A stretch of DNA of 64,000 nt from the NCBI RefSeq assembly GCF_000835495.1, contig NW_015622544.1, positions 1,631,704 through 1,695,703 of the forward strand, read 5' to 3'. The notes below the pieces were generated by a model. That model was not told the origin of the DNA, did no database searches, and saw nothing but the letters and a program-made list of their open reading frames with translations. Shown here piece after piece: positions 53,243-62,239 of this stretch (position 1 is the stretch's first letter; each line of letters opens with the position of its first letter). Origin of the DNA: Cladophialophora immunda (lineage: Eukaryota; Ascomycota; Eurotiomycetes; Chaetothyriales; Herpotrichiellaceae). The translations under genes and the position numbers were made by a program.

Positions 53243-55090
53243 TCAAGACTCGCGTCTTCTCTCGTCCCCGGTCACGGCACTTCCAGCACCGTGTCCGCGG
53301 GTGGCAGGGCTGCTGCCCGGTGCGACCCTGGTGGGACTGGCACCTGCGCTCACGGCGCCCCTCTTGTCCTTCTTGTTGATCAGATTGGCAAAGAACTGGG
53401 ACATGGCCTCGTTGCTCTGCTTGCCGGCCGCGCCAGAGGGCGTCTGTGCTCCGTCGCCACCGTGGTCGCTGCCCATCCGGCGCATTGGCGTGCTGGTGCC
53501 TGTTCCTGTAACAACCCCAACTGCATGGGGGACGCTTGTGGGCACGTTCTTTGCCGCGTTCTGCCGCTCGCTCTCCCTCTCCCTCAACCTTCGTGTTGCC
53601 TCCTCGGCGTCGAAATCAATCCCATTCACGTTGATCTGATACGGACCAATGTGCTCGGCCATTCTCGGATTCGACACCCCCTTTGGCCCTTCTTCCCCGG
53701 CGCCTGCTTCGACGCTGCCCGCACCGGCTCCAGTCGGCGCCGGTGCACCCTTTCGCGATTTCCTCTCCGCCTTTTCGTCTTCCGCCTTCAGTTTCTCGAG
53801 CATCTCGTGCTGTGCTTGCAGGAATTCCTGGACAGACGGGACAGAGACCGTTTCGTCGTGCGTACGTGGCTGGAAGGACGGGCGCATGTCGGTGGGACGG
53901 CGCAGGGTGCTTTCGAACAGTTGGACTGCCGATTCTGAATCGGCCTCGTTGTCTTGAGAAGGCCTCTCTGGCTCTAGATCGTAGCTCTTCGATGAGAGGT
54001 CGAATGTCTCTTCAGGAGGTGGCTGTATTTCCACGGACCAAGCATTCGCCACGGCCTCCGGGTCAAAGCCTTCTTTCAGAATCCGAATCTTCCCCCACGA
54101 GTCCCAATTCGGCGGCACCAGGATCTTGTCTCTGTCGACGATGTTGTGTTTGGCCACCTCCCGTTTCAAGAGGGACTGAATACTCAGACTCGAATGCACT
54201 AGTGTCCTCACGTTGTTCGGATCGAATGTGGCGGTATAGACGAGCGAGGCTCCGTGTTTCAGCAAAACACACCGCAGCCATTGCATCAGGAAGTCAAACT
54301 GATCTTCCCCCCAGCCCTGGTCTCGTTCCAGATCTTGGATCTTTTCTGCCTGTATGCAGACAATAGACAACGGAATACCGAGTCCTTCATCCCATTCTCC
54401 CGGCCCTGGTGGTACTATCGATCTCTGCTCGGCCGTCGTAGTGCTGCTGCCGCTGCCGGGTTGAGCAGAGGGAGCATCTGGTCCGACTCTCTTCTCCTTC
54501 CAGGCCGTCATGATTTCCTCCATTTCAATCTTTGTCTGCTCGTCCAACGTCAATATCACGGCCCTGAGCAAGCGGATCCATTGCCGTAGTTGCCTCGCCC
54601 ATTTCAAAGGATCCGACCAATCTAGTAAGATAGTAATCAACGTATCCTTGACCGTTTTCGGAGTGAAAAGCGGCTTGAGTAAGGGTGCGAAGTTCGCAGA
54701 GGGATTTGCTAGCATGTATATGTTCATTCTCGCAAGCACGTCTTCCTGGTCTGCGTCCAAGACGTCATGATAGGTATAGCCCAGGGCGTACCGGTTCGAG
54801 ACGGGGGCTATCCTGGGTTGCCGCCGCCTGTCGTTGTTGGCGTACCGGGCTCGTTGGTTCGGGGGGTTTAACTGCTCGAGGAACCCGCGCTGTTGGTCCG
54901 GGGTGCCGCCGAGGAGGATGAGTTGCTTTTCGGATAGGTCTTTGCCCTTGGAGGCGCTGTTGAGCATGGGCACCCAGATCGCTTGTCGGTCGCCATCCTT
55001 GCTGCCAGGGCGGCGGAAGGATGATGGGATTGGAGTGGACGAGGGAGATGGGCGAGGGAAGCTGGGGCTTGGTTGAGATGTCGCCAACAT
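53243..55090 (-). CDS. Cytoplasmic dynein light intermediate chain
   Basis: Intronless, 615 residues. After a Pro/Ser N-terminus, KQLILLGGTPDQQRGFLEQL stands where a P-loop would be, then YALGYTYHDVLDADQEDVLARMNIYML, LITILLDWSDPLKWARQLRQWIRLL, and IPLSIVCIQAEKIQDLERDQGW...FDFLMQWLRCVLLKHGASLVYT. This pattern is the Ras-like domain of dynein light intermediate chains. The P-loop lacks the GK(S/T) core, as in other fungal LICs, so nucleotide binding is unlikely. The disordered C-terminal half (about 400-615) carries the adaptor-binding region in the family. The protein helps assemble dynein and link it to cargo. It may work with the ApsA/Num1 protein at the left edge. Confidence 0.88.
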   Translation of the reverse strand: MLATSQPSPSFPRPSPSSTPIPSSFRRPGSKDGDRQAIWVPMLNSASKGKDLSEKQLILLGGTPDQQRGFLEQLNPPNQRARYANNDRRRQPRIAPVSNRYALGYTYHDVLDADQEDVLARMNIYMLANPSANFAPLLKPLFTPKTVKDTLITILLDWSDPLKWARQLRQWIRLLRAVILTLDEQTKIEMEEIMTAWKEKRVGPDAPSAQPGSGSSTTTAEQRSIVPPGPGEWDEGLGIPLSIVCIQAEKIQDLERDQGWGEDQFDFLMQWLRCVLLKHGASLVYTATFDPNNVRTLVHSSLSIQSLLKREVAKHNIVDRDKILVPPNWDSWGKIRILKEGFDPEAVANAWSVEIQPPPEETFDLSSKSYDLEPERPSQDNEADSESAVQLFESTLRRPTDMRPSFQPRTHDETVSVPSVQEFLQAQHEMLEKLKAEDEKAERKSRKGAPAPTGAGAGSVEAGAGEEGPKGVSNPRMAEHIGPYQINVNGIDFDAEEATRRLRERESERQNAAKNVPTSVPHAVGVVTGTGTSTPMRRMGSDHGGDGAQTPSGAAGKQSNEAMSQFFANLINKKDKRGAVSAGASPTRVAPGSSPATRGHGAGSAVTGDERRRES

Positions 55091-55511
55091 CTTGAATTGA
55101 GATACGTTTCAAGGGAATAAAAGGTTCGCGACGGGGGGCATGTTCAATTGAGTGTGAAGCATCTGTTCATCAGTTCCTGAGGCGACTGAGGCGACTGATG
55201 CGGACTGTTTACGCGCCCCCGGAGGTGAGAGATCAACTTTTTGGCTCCTCGTCGCGTGTTTCTCCGCAGTCCTGCAAGCCTGGTGGCCCTGAAACACAAA
55301 TCCTTCCAAGCCCACTTTACGTCCCCGGCGTTCAACCTGCGTCACTTACCCAAGGCATTTTTCTCCGCAGGTCGCAACATCTACGAAACTTTTTGATGTT
55401 TGCGCCAAACCGTCCAATTGTTTAGTCAAATGGGACAGTGAAATGACTCGCTCCTCCAAGGCTCCCCAGAGATTTTCTGCGCTCCCCCAAGTCTTCCAGT
55501 GAAATCGGACC
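55091..55511. promoter_or_regulatory. Bidirectional promoter region, dynein LIC / ist3
   Basis: 421 bases between divergent start codons. Nothing coding is supported. Confidence 0.45.
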
Positions 55512-56498
55512 ATGAATGCCATCCGGCAGACCCAGCTTCTGAACAAGCGCGAGCTCGAGAACGCAACAGCACCCTCTGCCTCCTGGCACGCCGACTACAG
55601 GGACACGGCCTGGGTCTACATAGGCGGCCTACACTTGGACCTGACCGAAGGCGACGTGGTCATCATCTTCTCCCAGTACGGCAACCCCACGCACCTCAAC
55701 CTGATCCGCGACAAAGAAACGGGCAAAAGCAAAGGGTTCGCTTTCCTGAGATACGAGGACCAGAGGAGCTGTGACCTGGCGGTGGATAACTTAGGAGGCG
55801 CCGAGGTGTTGGGGCGGCTGTTGAGGGTCGACCACACAAGATATAAGAAGAAGGAGGACGAGGACGAGGACACGTATCGGATCGACAGGTTGGAAGCCCA
55901 GGCGGAGGCTGAAGAGAGCGTCAATGGCAATGGGAAGAGGGAGAGCGACGAGACTGGCAACGAAGATGACGATGAGGGCGGACGCAGAAGGAAGCGGAGA
56001 CGGCACCGGCTGAAAGAAGAGGAGGAACTGGAGCAGCTGCTGGCCATAAAGCAAGACGGAGACGAAGAAGATCCGATGAGAGAGTATCTGATCAGAGAGA
56101 AGCAGGAGGAAGTTGAGAGGGCAAAGGAGAGGAAGAAAGAAAAAAGAAAACACCGACATCGACGCAGAGATGACGACGTGGAGGATGGAAATGACGATAC
56201 CGACGGAGAAGGCGAACACCGGCATCGACAGCGGCATCGTGACCCGGAAGACCCTGATAGGCGAAAAGATGGGAACGGCAGGCAGCGTACAGGGAGAGAC
56301 CGGCGAGAGCACAACGACGACAGAAAACAACCAGAAAAGTACAAGGACCGAGGCTCGCGATATGACCGAGATAGAGATAGGGACAGGGACCGGGACAGAG
56401 AGGGGGAGCATCGTCATAGTCGTCACCAACGAGGCAGCAGGGAGAGAAGGTCGTCGCGAGACCGTGATCGTCCCTCCACCAGGATCGATGATTATTGA
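55512..56498 (+). CDS. ist3: U2 snRNP / RES-complex RNA-binding protein Ist3 (RBMX2-like)
   Basis: Intronless, 328 residues. The N-terminus INKRELENA-like (LLNKRELENATAPSASWHADYRDTAWVYIGGL) is the family lead-in to the RRM, with RNP2 VYIGGL and RNP1 KGFAFLRY, then YEDQRSCDLAVDNLGG and LLRVDHTRYKKK. Ist3/Snu17 nucleates the RES complex with Bud13 and Pml1, bound to SF3b, and promotes activation of spliceosomes and nuclear retention of pre-mRNA. From about residue 120 on the protein is extremely rich in Glu, Asp, Arg and His (KEKRKHRHRRRDDD; DRDRDRDRDREGEHRHSR), an RD-type tail longer than in yeast. It ends 143 bases from the convergent acyl-CoA synthetase. Confidence 0.9.
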   Translation: MNAIRQTQLLNKRELENATAPSASWHADYRDTAWVYIGGLHLDLTEGDVVIIFSQYGNPTHLNLIRDKETGKSKGFAFLRYEDQRSCDLAVDNLGGAEVLGRLLRVDHTRYKKKEDEDEDTYRIDRLEAQAEAEESVNGNGKRESDETGNEDDDEGGRRRKRRRHRLKEEEELEQLLAIKQDGDEEDPMREYLIREKQEEVERAKERKKEKRKHRHRRRDDDVEDGNDDTDGEGEHRHRQRHRDPEDPDRRKDGNGRQRTGRDRREHNDDRKQPEKYKDRGSRYDRDRDRDRDRDREGEHRHSRHQRGSRERRSSRDRDRPSTRIDDY

Positions 56499-56641
56499 TT
56501 TGATGCGTGGACTCTGTCCGACATGCTATATAGTATGCTATCCAAATCAGCATCGATCTGTCGGGGAAGCACCGAGCTGGTATGCTAGGTCTATTTGGCA
56601 ACTGCTTGATCGCAAACACAGGGCGAATGCAGTTCGATGCC

Positions 56642-58532
56642 TCAGCTCGATTTCTCGCCTTCTTTGAGAAGCTCGACACCTTGCTCCCTCAGTTTGAATT
56701 TCTCTGCGGAAGTCACACGTCAGTCAGTGACAGTCCTCCCACGGCGCAAAGATCAATCGATAATCGGGCAGGTACTTACGAATCTTTCCACTGGCCGTCT
56801 TTGGATAGTCCTGCACGAAAAAGACATATTTCGGCACCAGATGATGACTCATGCGATCCTTGACCCAGCTCCTGACTTCTTCGGCGGTTATATGGTTCTC
56901 GCCTGGTGGCAGATGATGCCTGCGAATGACGAACGCCGCAACGACTTCTCCATACCTTTGATCTGGAAGGCCGACTACACTGACTTCGGCGATCTTGGGG
57001 TGTGCGAAGAGACAGTTCTCAATCTCGAGCGGGTGAATGTTCTCTCCGCCGCGGATGATCAGGTCCTTGATGCGCCCTGTGATGCTGACGTAGCCCTCTT
57101 CGTCTATTGATGCCTCGTCGCCCGTATGCATCCATGCCTTACCGTCCTCGTCGGTTTTGATGGCTTCTGCTGTCTTTTCTGGCTGGCCCCAATACTCCTT
57201 CATTACCAAGTATCCATGGACCGCAAGTTCGCCTCGTTCACCCACGTTCAGGATCTTGTCATGATCAAAGGGATCCACCACTTTCGCCTCGACGTGGGGG
57301 AGCAGCCGGCCGACGGTATTGATGCGCTTCTCAATTGGGTCATCCGTCGTTGTCATCGCAGAGACGGGGGAAGTCTCCGTCATTCCATAACAAATCGTCA
57401 ACTCCGTCAAATTTAGAGTCTTGTGCAATTTCCGCATCAGCTCGGCAGGCACTGAGGAGCCAGCTGCAATGCCGGTGCGCAGATACTGGAAGCCTTCATA
57501 AGCGATCTTCTCGTCATCGAGAAGCTCCAGCTCCGCAAGGAACATGGTGGGTACACCATAGAGTGCCGTGGCTTTCTCCTCTTGTACAGCCTTCAAGGAG
57601 GCCAAAGGATCGAATGCCTCGGCGGGGAAGACTATGGCGGAGCCATGAGTCGCGGTCGCCATGTAGCCTAGGATACACCCAAAGCAATGGAACAACGGTG
57701 GTGGACAGCATACAACGTCTTCTGGTGTCAGCAACATGCGGTCGCCTATTTGATTGCCGTTGTTGAGAATTGATCTGTGCGACAGACAGGCAGCTTTAGG
57801 CATTGACGTGGTGCCAGATGTGAATTGAATGTTGACCGCCTCATGATGCGATAGAGGAGAAGACGGCGTAGGGGGACGAGTATCCGTGTCCTGTGATATC
57901 GATCCCCATGGTGTTGTTGCTCGGAAAGGCGTAGGATCTATCCGACCAGAGGAGTTATCCACAAGGATGATGTTTTTCAGGGTTGGAATCGCCTCGGAGG
58001 CAAGAGTCGAACTCGCAAGATCAGGCACAAGTGCTTCTAGAAGCGGGACATTTGGCCGTGGTGCTTTGTACGGTAGATTTGTCTCGGTCCCAATGACTAG
58101 ATGCGTGGCAGACAAGTGGTTGAAGGCCGAAATGATCTGGGTCGAGGTGAACGCCGGGTTCAGTGGGACGAGTATAGCTCCGAGCTTGAACAACGCATAT
58201 GTGATTGTCGCGAACTCGAGGTTGTTGCCCAAAGACACGCAGACCCGATCGCCTTTCTTGACTCCCAAGCTTTGAAGTCCATGAGCCACGACATTGCTGT
58301 CGAGATCGAGTTGGTGGTATGTCAGTCGCTTGTTTTGGTGTCTTGAGATGACTGCATTTCGATCACCATGAGCAGAGACAATGCGCGCAAAGTTCTCGCC
58401 GACAGTTTCTTCGAGCAAGGGAGGATGGAGAGGGCCCTTCGCTTTGGCCTGGGTCAGGAGGCCGCGTCGTTGCCGAAGAACTGAGGAGAAGGTAGGCCAC
58501 GCCGCTGCCCGCGGTCGAAAGAGAGCCCGCAT
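56642..58532 (-). CDS. Medium-chain-type acyl-CoA synthetase (AMP-binding, ACSF2-like), probably mitochondrial
   Basis: Exons are 56780-58532 and 56642-56703. The 76-base phase-1 intron (GTAAGT...TCCGCAG) restores the C-terminal lysine motif GKIQKFKLRE; without splicing the frame would end in an unrelated tail. The product is 604 residues. An Arg-rich N-terminus (MRALFRPRAAAWPTFSS) is a likely mitochondrial presequence. ANL-superfamily motifs: FTSGTTSMPKA (A3, with Ser for the usual Gly), YGMTETSP (A5), MHTGDEASIDEEGY (A7), GRIKDLIIRGGENIHPLEIE (A8) and the A10 lysine. It should activate fatty or aromatic acids to acyl-CoA via acyl-AMP; the chain length is not decided by sequence alone. Confidence 0.9.
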
Positions 58533-59442
58533 GACGTTGGCATTGTTCTTTGGATGAGATCTTGGGTTTGTCTTAGGGGGACGTCCTTGCCATCCTAACC
58601 AGTCACGAGTTGTATCTCAGCGCGCACACGGTATTGTCCTAATGTCTCGCTCCGCAGAGAGGAAGCCGAGACAAGTCTTGGTGGAAAACACATGGTGAAC
58701 AATTGTGGGCGAACGGGCCAATGCCGCGGTCATCGGCGGACGGACGGCAGCTAGCTGGGCTCTGAGCTCTGAGCTCTGGCTTCTGAGAGCTGAGGCGGGC
58801 TGAGCTGACTCGATGACGGATGCCGTGCCTTGCTTCGCGGGGGCGCTTTGTGGGGTAACGAGGGGATCAGATCAGCTCAAGGTGGCCCGAGATAGACGAT
58901 TGAGGGAGCACAACAAACCCGTATGTCTCTTGCCCTCCGCTCATGCCTCGTGATTGACACTGTGTTGGAATAATGGCCCAACAGATGATACAGGTTTATC
59001 GGTGGAAGAAGGAAGAACCGCGCTGACGCATGTCGCCTGTCTTTCGAGATACAGGAGGAAGGATGGAACACCAAAAGGTACCCGGTGAAAACATTGTGCC
59101 TGTCTCTGTAGACATTGGCACTCGTGATCCGCCGCCACCGCCAATTCGTTCTGGCGTCAGCATCGAGGGTGCATCGTCCATCTCACGCTCACGCCGATAC
59201 TTCCGCCCACAAAATACAGCCGCTGAAAATGCGGGGTGAGGCATTGTTGGCCTGCAACTCTAGGAACAACTTAGCCTCACAGCCATTGGGGCCGCCTACG
59301 TCCCTCCTCCAGCGCCTCACGTCAACTCCCCGCCGTCCTTCAACTCCCTGCCTCTGCTAACTAGAAATCACGAGATATACAGACATATTCCTTGTCCTTG
59401 TCGTGGCTTCCAATTGAGCCGCTCACTCCTCCAGACATCAGA
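58533..59442. other. Divergent spacer with GAGCTCT repeats
   Basis: 910 bases between the divergent acyl-CoA synthetase and a small unknown gene. It holds a tandem GAGCTCT array at 58757-58807. A 69-codon plus frame at 59030-59239 could be an upstream exon of the next gene, but no splice path convinced me. Confidence 0.35.
58757..58807. repeat. Tandem GCTCTGA / GAGCTCT repeat
   Basis: Consecutive GCTCTGA units, then degenerate GAGCTGA units, in the promoter side of the acyl-CoA synthetase gene. Confidence 0.65.
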
Positions 59443-59976
59443 ATGCTCCTAGAACGAACAAGCCTTAGCAGGCAACACGAAGCATCACGAACCACAGCAG
59501 AGCGCGTGCGAAAAGAGCATGCTGACACCCAACGTCCGCTGACTTGCATGTTTTACTTCTTTGCATCTCAAATGAAGCGCAACGTACAACCTGCCGATCA
59601 GGATCTCGTTCGACGAGGGAAACTGGAGGACAAGCCAACCCATCAGCTGGATTCCATGATTGCAAGATTAGGCATGCATGCGGCATTTTCTCCTTTGATA
59701 TCCAAATTTGAGACGTACCCGGTCGAAATCCCCGATACTGCCCCAACTTCTGCACGCCAAAAGAACCCAGTAACTTCCCGAGAGGAAGTCCACGACACCG
59801 TCATGATCATGAAGTTTCGGGACAAACAAGCCCGTCAAGAATGGATTGCGACCAAAGAATGGCAGGATTTCATGCAGGAGACGGAGGGCCAAGAGGTTTT
59901 CAGGAGGATGCCTCACGTTCGGTGTGCCAGTAGTCTTCGGGGGTTGATGGATCCAATGGATATTTTGACAGCCTGA
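59443..59976 (+). CDS. Hypothetical protein with A/B-barrel-like C-terminus
   Basis: First ATG at 59443 (MLLERTSLSR), 177 residues; the frame continues upstream only to a TTG, so an extra 5' exon is possible. The C-terminal half looks structured: DTVMIMKFRDKQARQEWI, then TKEWQDFMQETEG and PHVRCASSLRGLMDPMDIL. The strand-helix order (a hydrophobic strand, 'RQEWIATKEW', and 'PHVRC') resembles stress-responsive A/B barrel or ferredoxin-like domains, but the match is impressionistic. No membrane segment. It converges on the CCDC97-like gene. Confidence 0.5.
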   Translation: MLLERTSLSRQHEASRTTAERVRKEHADTQRPLTCMFYFFASQMKRNVQPADQDLVRRGKLEDKPTHQLDSMIARLGMHAAFSPLISKFETYPVEIPDTAPTSARQKNPVTSREEVHDTVMIMKFRDKQARQEWIATKEWQDFMQETEGQEVFRRMPHVRCASSLRGLMDPMDILTA

Positions 59977-60281
59977 ATGACATTAAAGCAGTTTCAAGAC
60001 ATGGTCGGCCAGAGGACTTCGACCGCAACCGCACGAAGAAAATTCAGGCTCTGTACCAGGGACTGTCCGCTACCGGGAGCACGCCGCAGCCATTGGTATA
60101 GCTCGAGGTGGAGTGACCAATGCCGTCACCAAGCCAGAGCCTGCTCGGATGAGCCGCCTAGATCGTCTGGGAGTCGGATCAAAGGAATCGTGCTCTGAGG
60201 ACTTCGCTGTTACCTCTTACGTTGCTGACTTCGCACCAAGCATGGCTGATGTCGATTGGAAGCGCAGTTGAGAATTTTGAA
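59977..60281. other. Short convergent spacer
   Basis: 305 bases between convergent stops. I see nothing in it. Confidence 0.4.
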
Positions 60282-60988
60282 TCAGAAATCTTGAATGCCG
60301 GTCTCGCCCTCTAATTCATGACTTTGACTCCCAGGGAGTCCTTCCTCGCCCTTGACGAACTCGGGCTCCTGCTCATCAAAGTACTTGTCTTCAGCGTCTC
60401 TCTCTTCAAGGACGCGGTCGTCGTATTCCGGATTGTAGTCCACGGAGTCATAGTCGAAGTCGTCATCTCCACCTCTCAGAAAGCGGACTTGCATCTCCCA
60501 CCTCCACCTTGCGAGGCCTTCCTCCTTGTTCGCGGGCACTTCATCCCGATCTTCAGCTAGTATTTCTCCGTTCGGCCCGCGCTTATACGTGAACAAAGCA
60601 TGAGGGTCTGGGTGCCGCAACGCTTCGAGTTTTGCTTCGCTCCGGTACAAGTCCGCTTCGAGGATGCCGGAGTACCCCTTCTGCCGACCTTCGGCTTCGC
60701 GTTCAGCGGGCGTTTGGAAACGGCGGATCAATCGGTCGTAAAGGAGGGGATCTACCAGAATCAAAACGTAAGTTGTCCAAGCCTACCTGCCGAGGAGCCA
60801 AGTTGTGGCACACCTGCCAGCTCAAGCTGGGGTCCAAAGTATTCAGGATGAGTGTCCAAGTATCTTTTGCGCCGATTCTTTATGCGGATTCGATCTGGCA
60901 TCGGTGTCTCTGCGGGCGACGCGGTCTGTGGCGGTAGAGAAACATTGCCACGTATCGGGATTCCCGTACCTTCTGCAAAGCGAGGCAT
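60282..60988 (-). CDS. CCDC97-like protein (DUF2052)
   Basis: Exons are 60814-60988 and 60282-60751. The 62-base phase-1 intron (GTGTGC...TCTGGTAG) restores ELADPLLYDRLIRRF; the donor is non-ideal but the joined motif is the family hallmark. The ATG at 60988 (MPRFAEGTG) gives 214 residues; coding-like sequence continues upstream to about 61084 without ATG, so a further 5' exon is possible. Family words: RRKRYLDTHPEYF, GRQKGYSGILEADLYRSEAKLEAL, ALFTYKRGPNGEIL, and RFLRGGDDDFDYDSVDYN. The human relative CCDC97 associates with splicing factor SF3b; the fungal role is inferred only. The C-terminus is acidic. Confidence 0.8.
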
Positions 60989-62239
60989 ATCAAAGTGCTT
61001 TGCGCGTCGGCCGTGTTTGAAGGCGCGACTCAAGGGGACTGCACCCAAGAATTGGAGGGAATCGGCTGGCGTCACCTGGACCAAGGGCCTGCTTAGCTCG
61101 ACTGCGCTTATGGCAAGAACAGGCTAGTGAGTCTTAGCCGAAGGCCTTTGGCGCCGTCACACCTACTTTTTTAGGCGCGAACACTAAATAATAAGGTAAC
61201 TGGCATACGACTCACATTCTACCCCGAGGCTCTGATCACCTTGAGATACTCGATACCGTCGATACCGTATCACCCAATATATCGCGGTAAGTAGGATATC
61301 CCTCGTACAGTTCTCTATGTCCCCCTTCCCACGACTGCCTGAAATTATGGAAACCAAACATCACTTTCCCGCTATCGCAGGGTGGACTATCGGCAGAATG
61401 TGCAAGCTATTTCCTAGCGCAGGTCTGTTTGGCTCGGTTGGACATTAACGACGATTGCCACATTGTCTGGAGAATATGAGAGAGCCGTCAAGGGCCAGAA
61501 GTATTCTATAAGCATGGAAGATTGTGCGCCTCTACCTTTATGCGGACAATGGTTCTCGGATTCTCGTTCAGTCATCACTCAACGCTGACAAGGTGAAGGG
61601 GTTACATTGGATGATATCCACGCCGCCTTTTCGTCAGGAAACATGGAGCTCGCACCGACTCCGACATGTTAGACGAGGATTATTCGCGAATTATGCTCCC
61701 GAGGACAGCAAGGAGGGAGATCTCGTGTGCATCTTTGCGGACACCAAGACACCTTTGTGCTGAGACCCCGGGAACCAAACGTCGGCGAGATACTTGCCTC
61801 GCTACTCAGACGGGCGTAGGCACCGGCAGCCATCGTTGCACCCGAAGCGAGAGTATGACGTGGGGCGACACACCGAACCTATCGTCTAGACTTAGCCAGA
61901 GTCGAGAGGGAAAAGGGTAAGGACGGAGGGAGACGCTAGAACGCGAACGAGTGTTGTACTGAATGCTGTCATTTTCTGCCGTAGCAATAAACAAGACGCC
62001 TCTGCATTAACCTATGAGTTTATATATCTTCAAATAGTAACATTATACTCCTCAAAACCTGAAGCGAAAGGCTCTGGCAGGTTACTCTGTGATTGATTGG
62101 TGATGCTCTCTGAGAAGCATCAAGTTCCAACGCTACTCCAAAAACCGAAACCATCGAGGTATTCTGAGGGCTCGCATGTACTCCAAACAATCAAAGTGTC
62201 AGAAGTCATTCCCAGACTTCTGAACATCACCTTTGCGCG
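60989..62239. other. Spacer containing a decayed HET-like fragment
   Basis: 1.25 kb with somewhat more A+T than its surroundings. It separates two same-strand minus genes, but the only protein-like signal in it is on the plus strand (about 61640-61840). Confidence 0.4.
61640..61840 (+). pseudogene. Fragment resembling the C-terminus of HET-domain proteins, frameshifted
   Basis: In one plus frame RRGLF, then APEDSKEGDLVCIF (ending near 61742), and a Pro at 61752 read like the conserved C-terminal end of fungal HET proteins (an RRLF element, a GD-V-C strand, then P-F-V-L-R). The frame then hits TGA at 61761, but from 61754 a different frame reads FVLRPRE, the expected next words, and after a further shift YLPRYSDG follows. 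So the signal is spread over three frames by small indels. No HET N-terminal block is visible upstream. The resemblance is by eye and short. Confidence 0.35.

Noticed and set aside
53222..53938. 238-codon plus-strand frame
   Set aside because: It is antisense to the low-complexity tail of the dynein light intermediate chain.
55616..56344. 242-codon Ser/Cys-rich minus frame
   Set aside because: It is antisense to the Arg/Asp/Glu repeats of Ist3, whose complement reads as Ser/Leu/Phe-rich.
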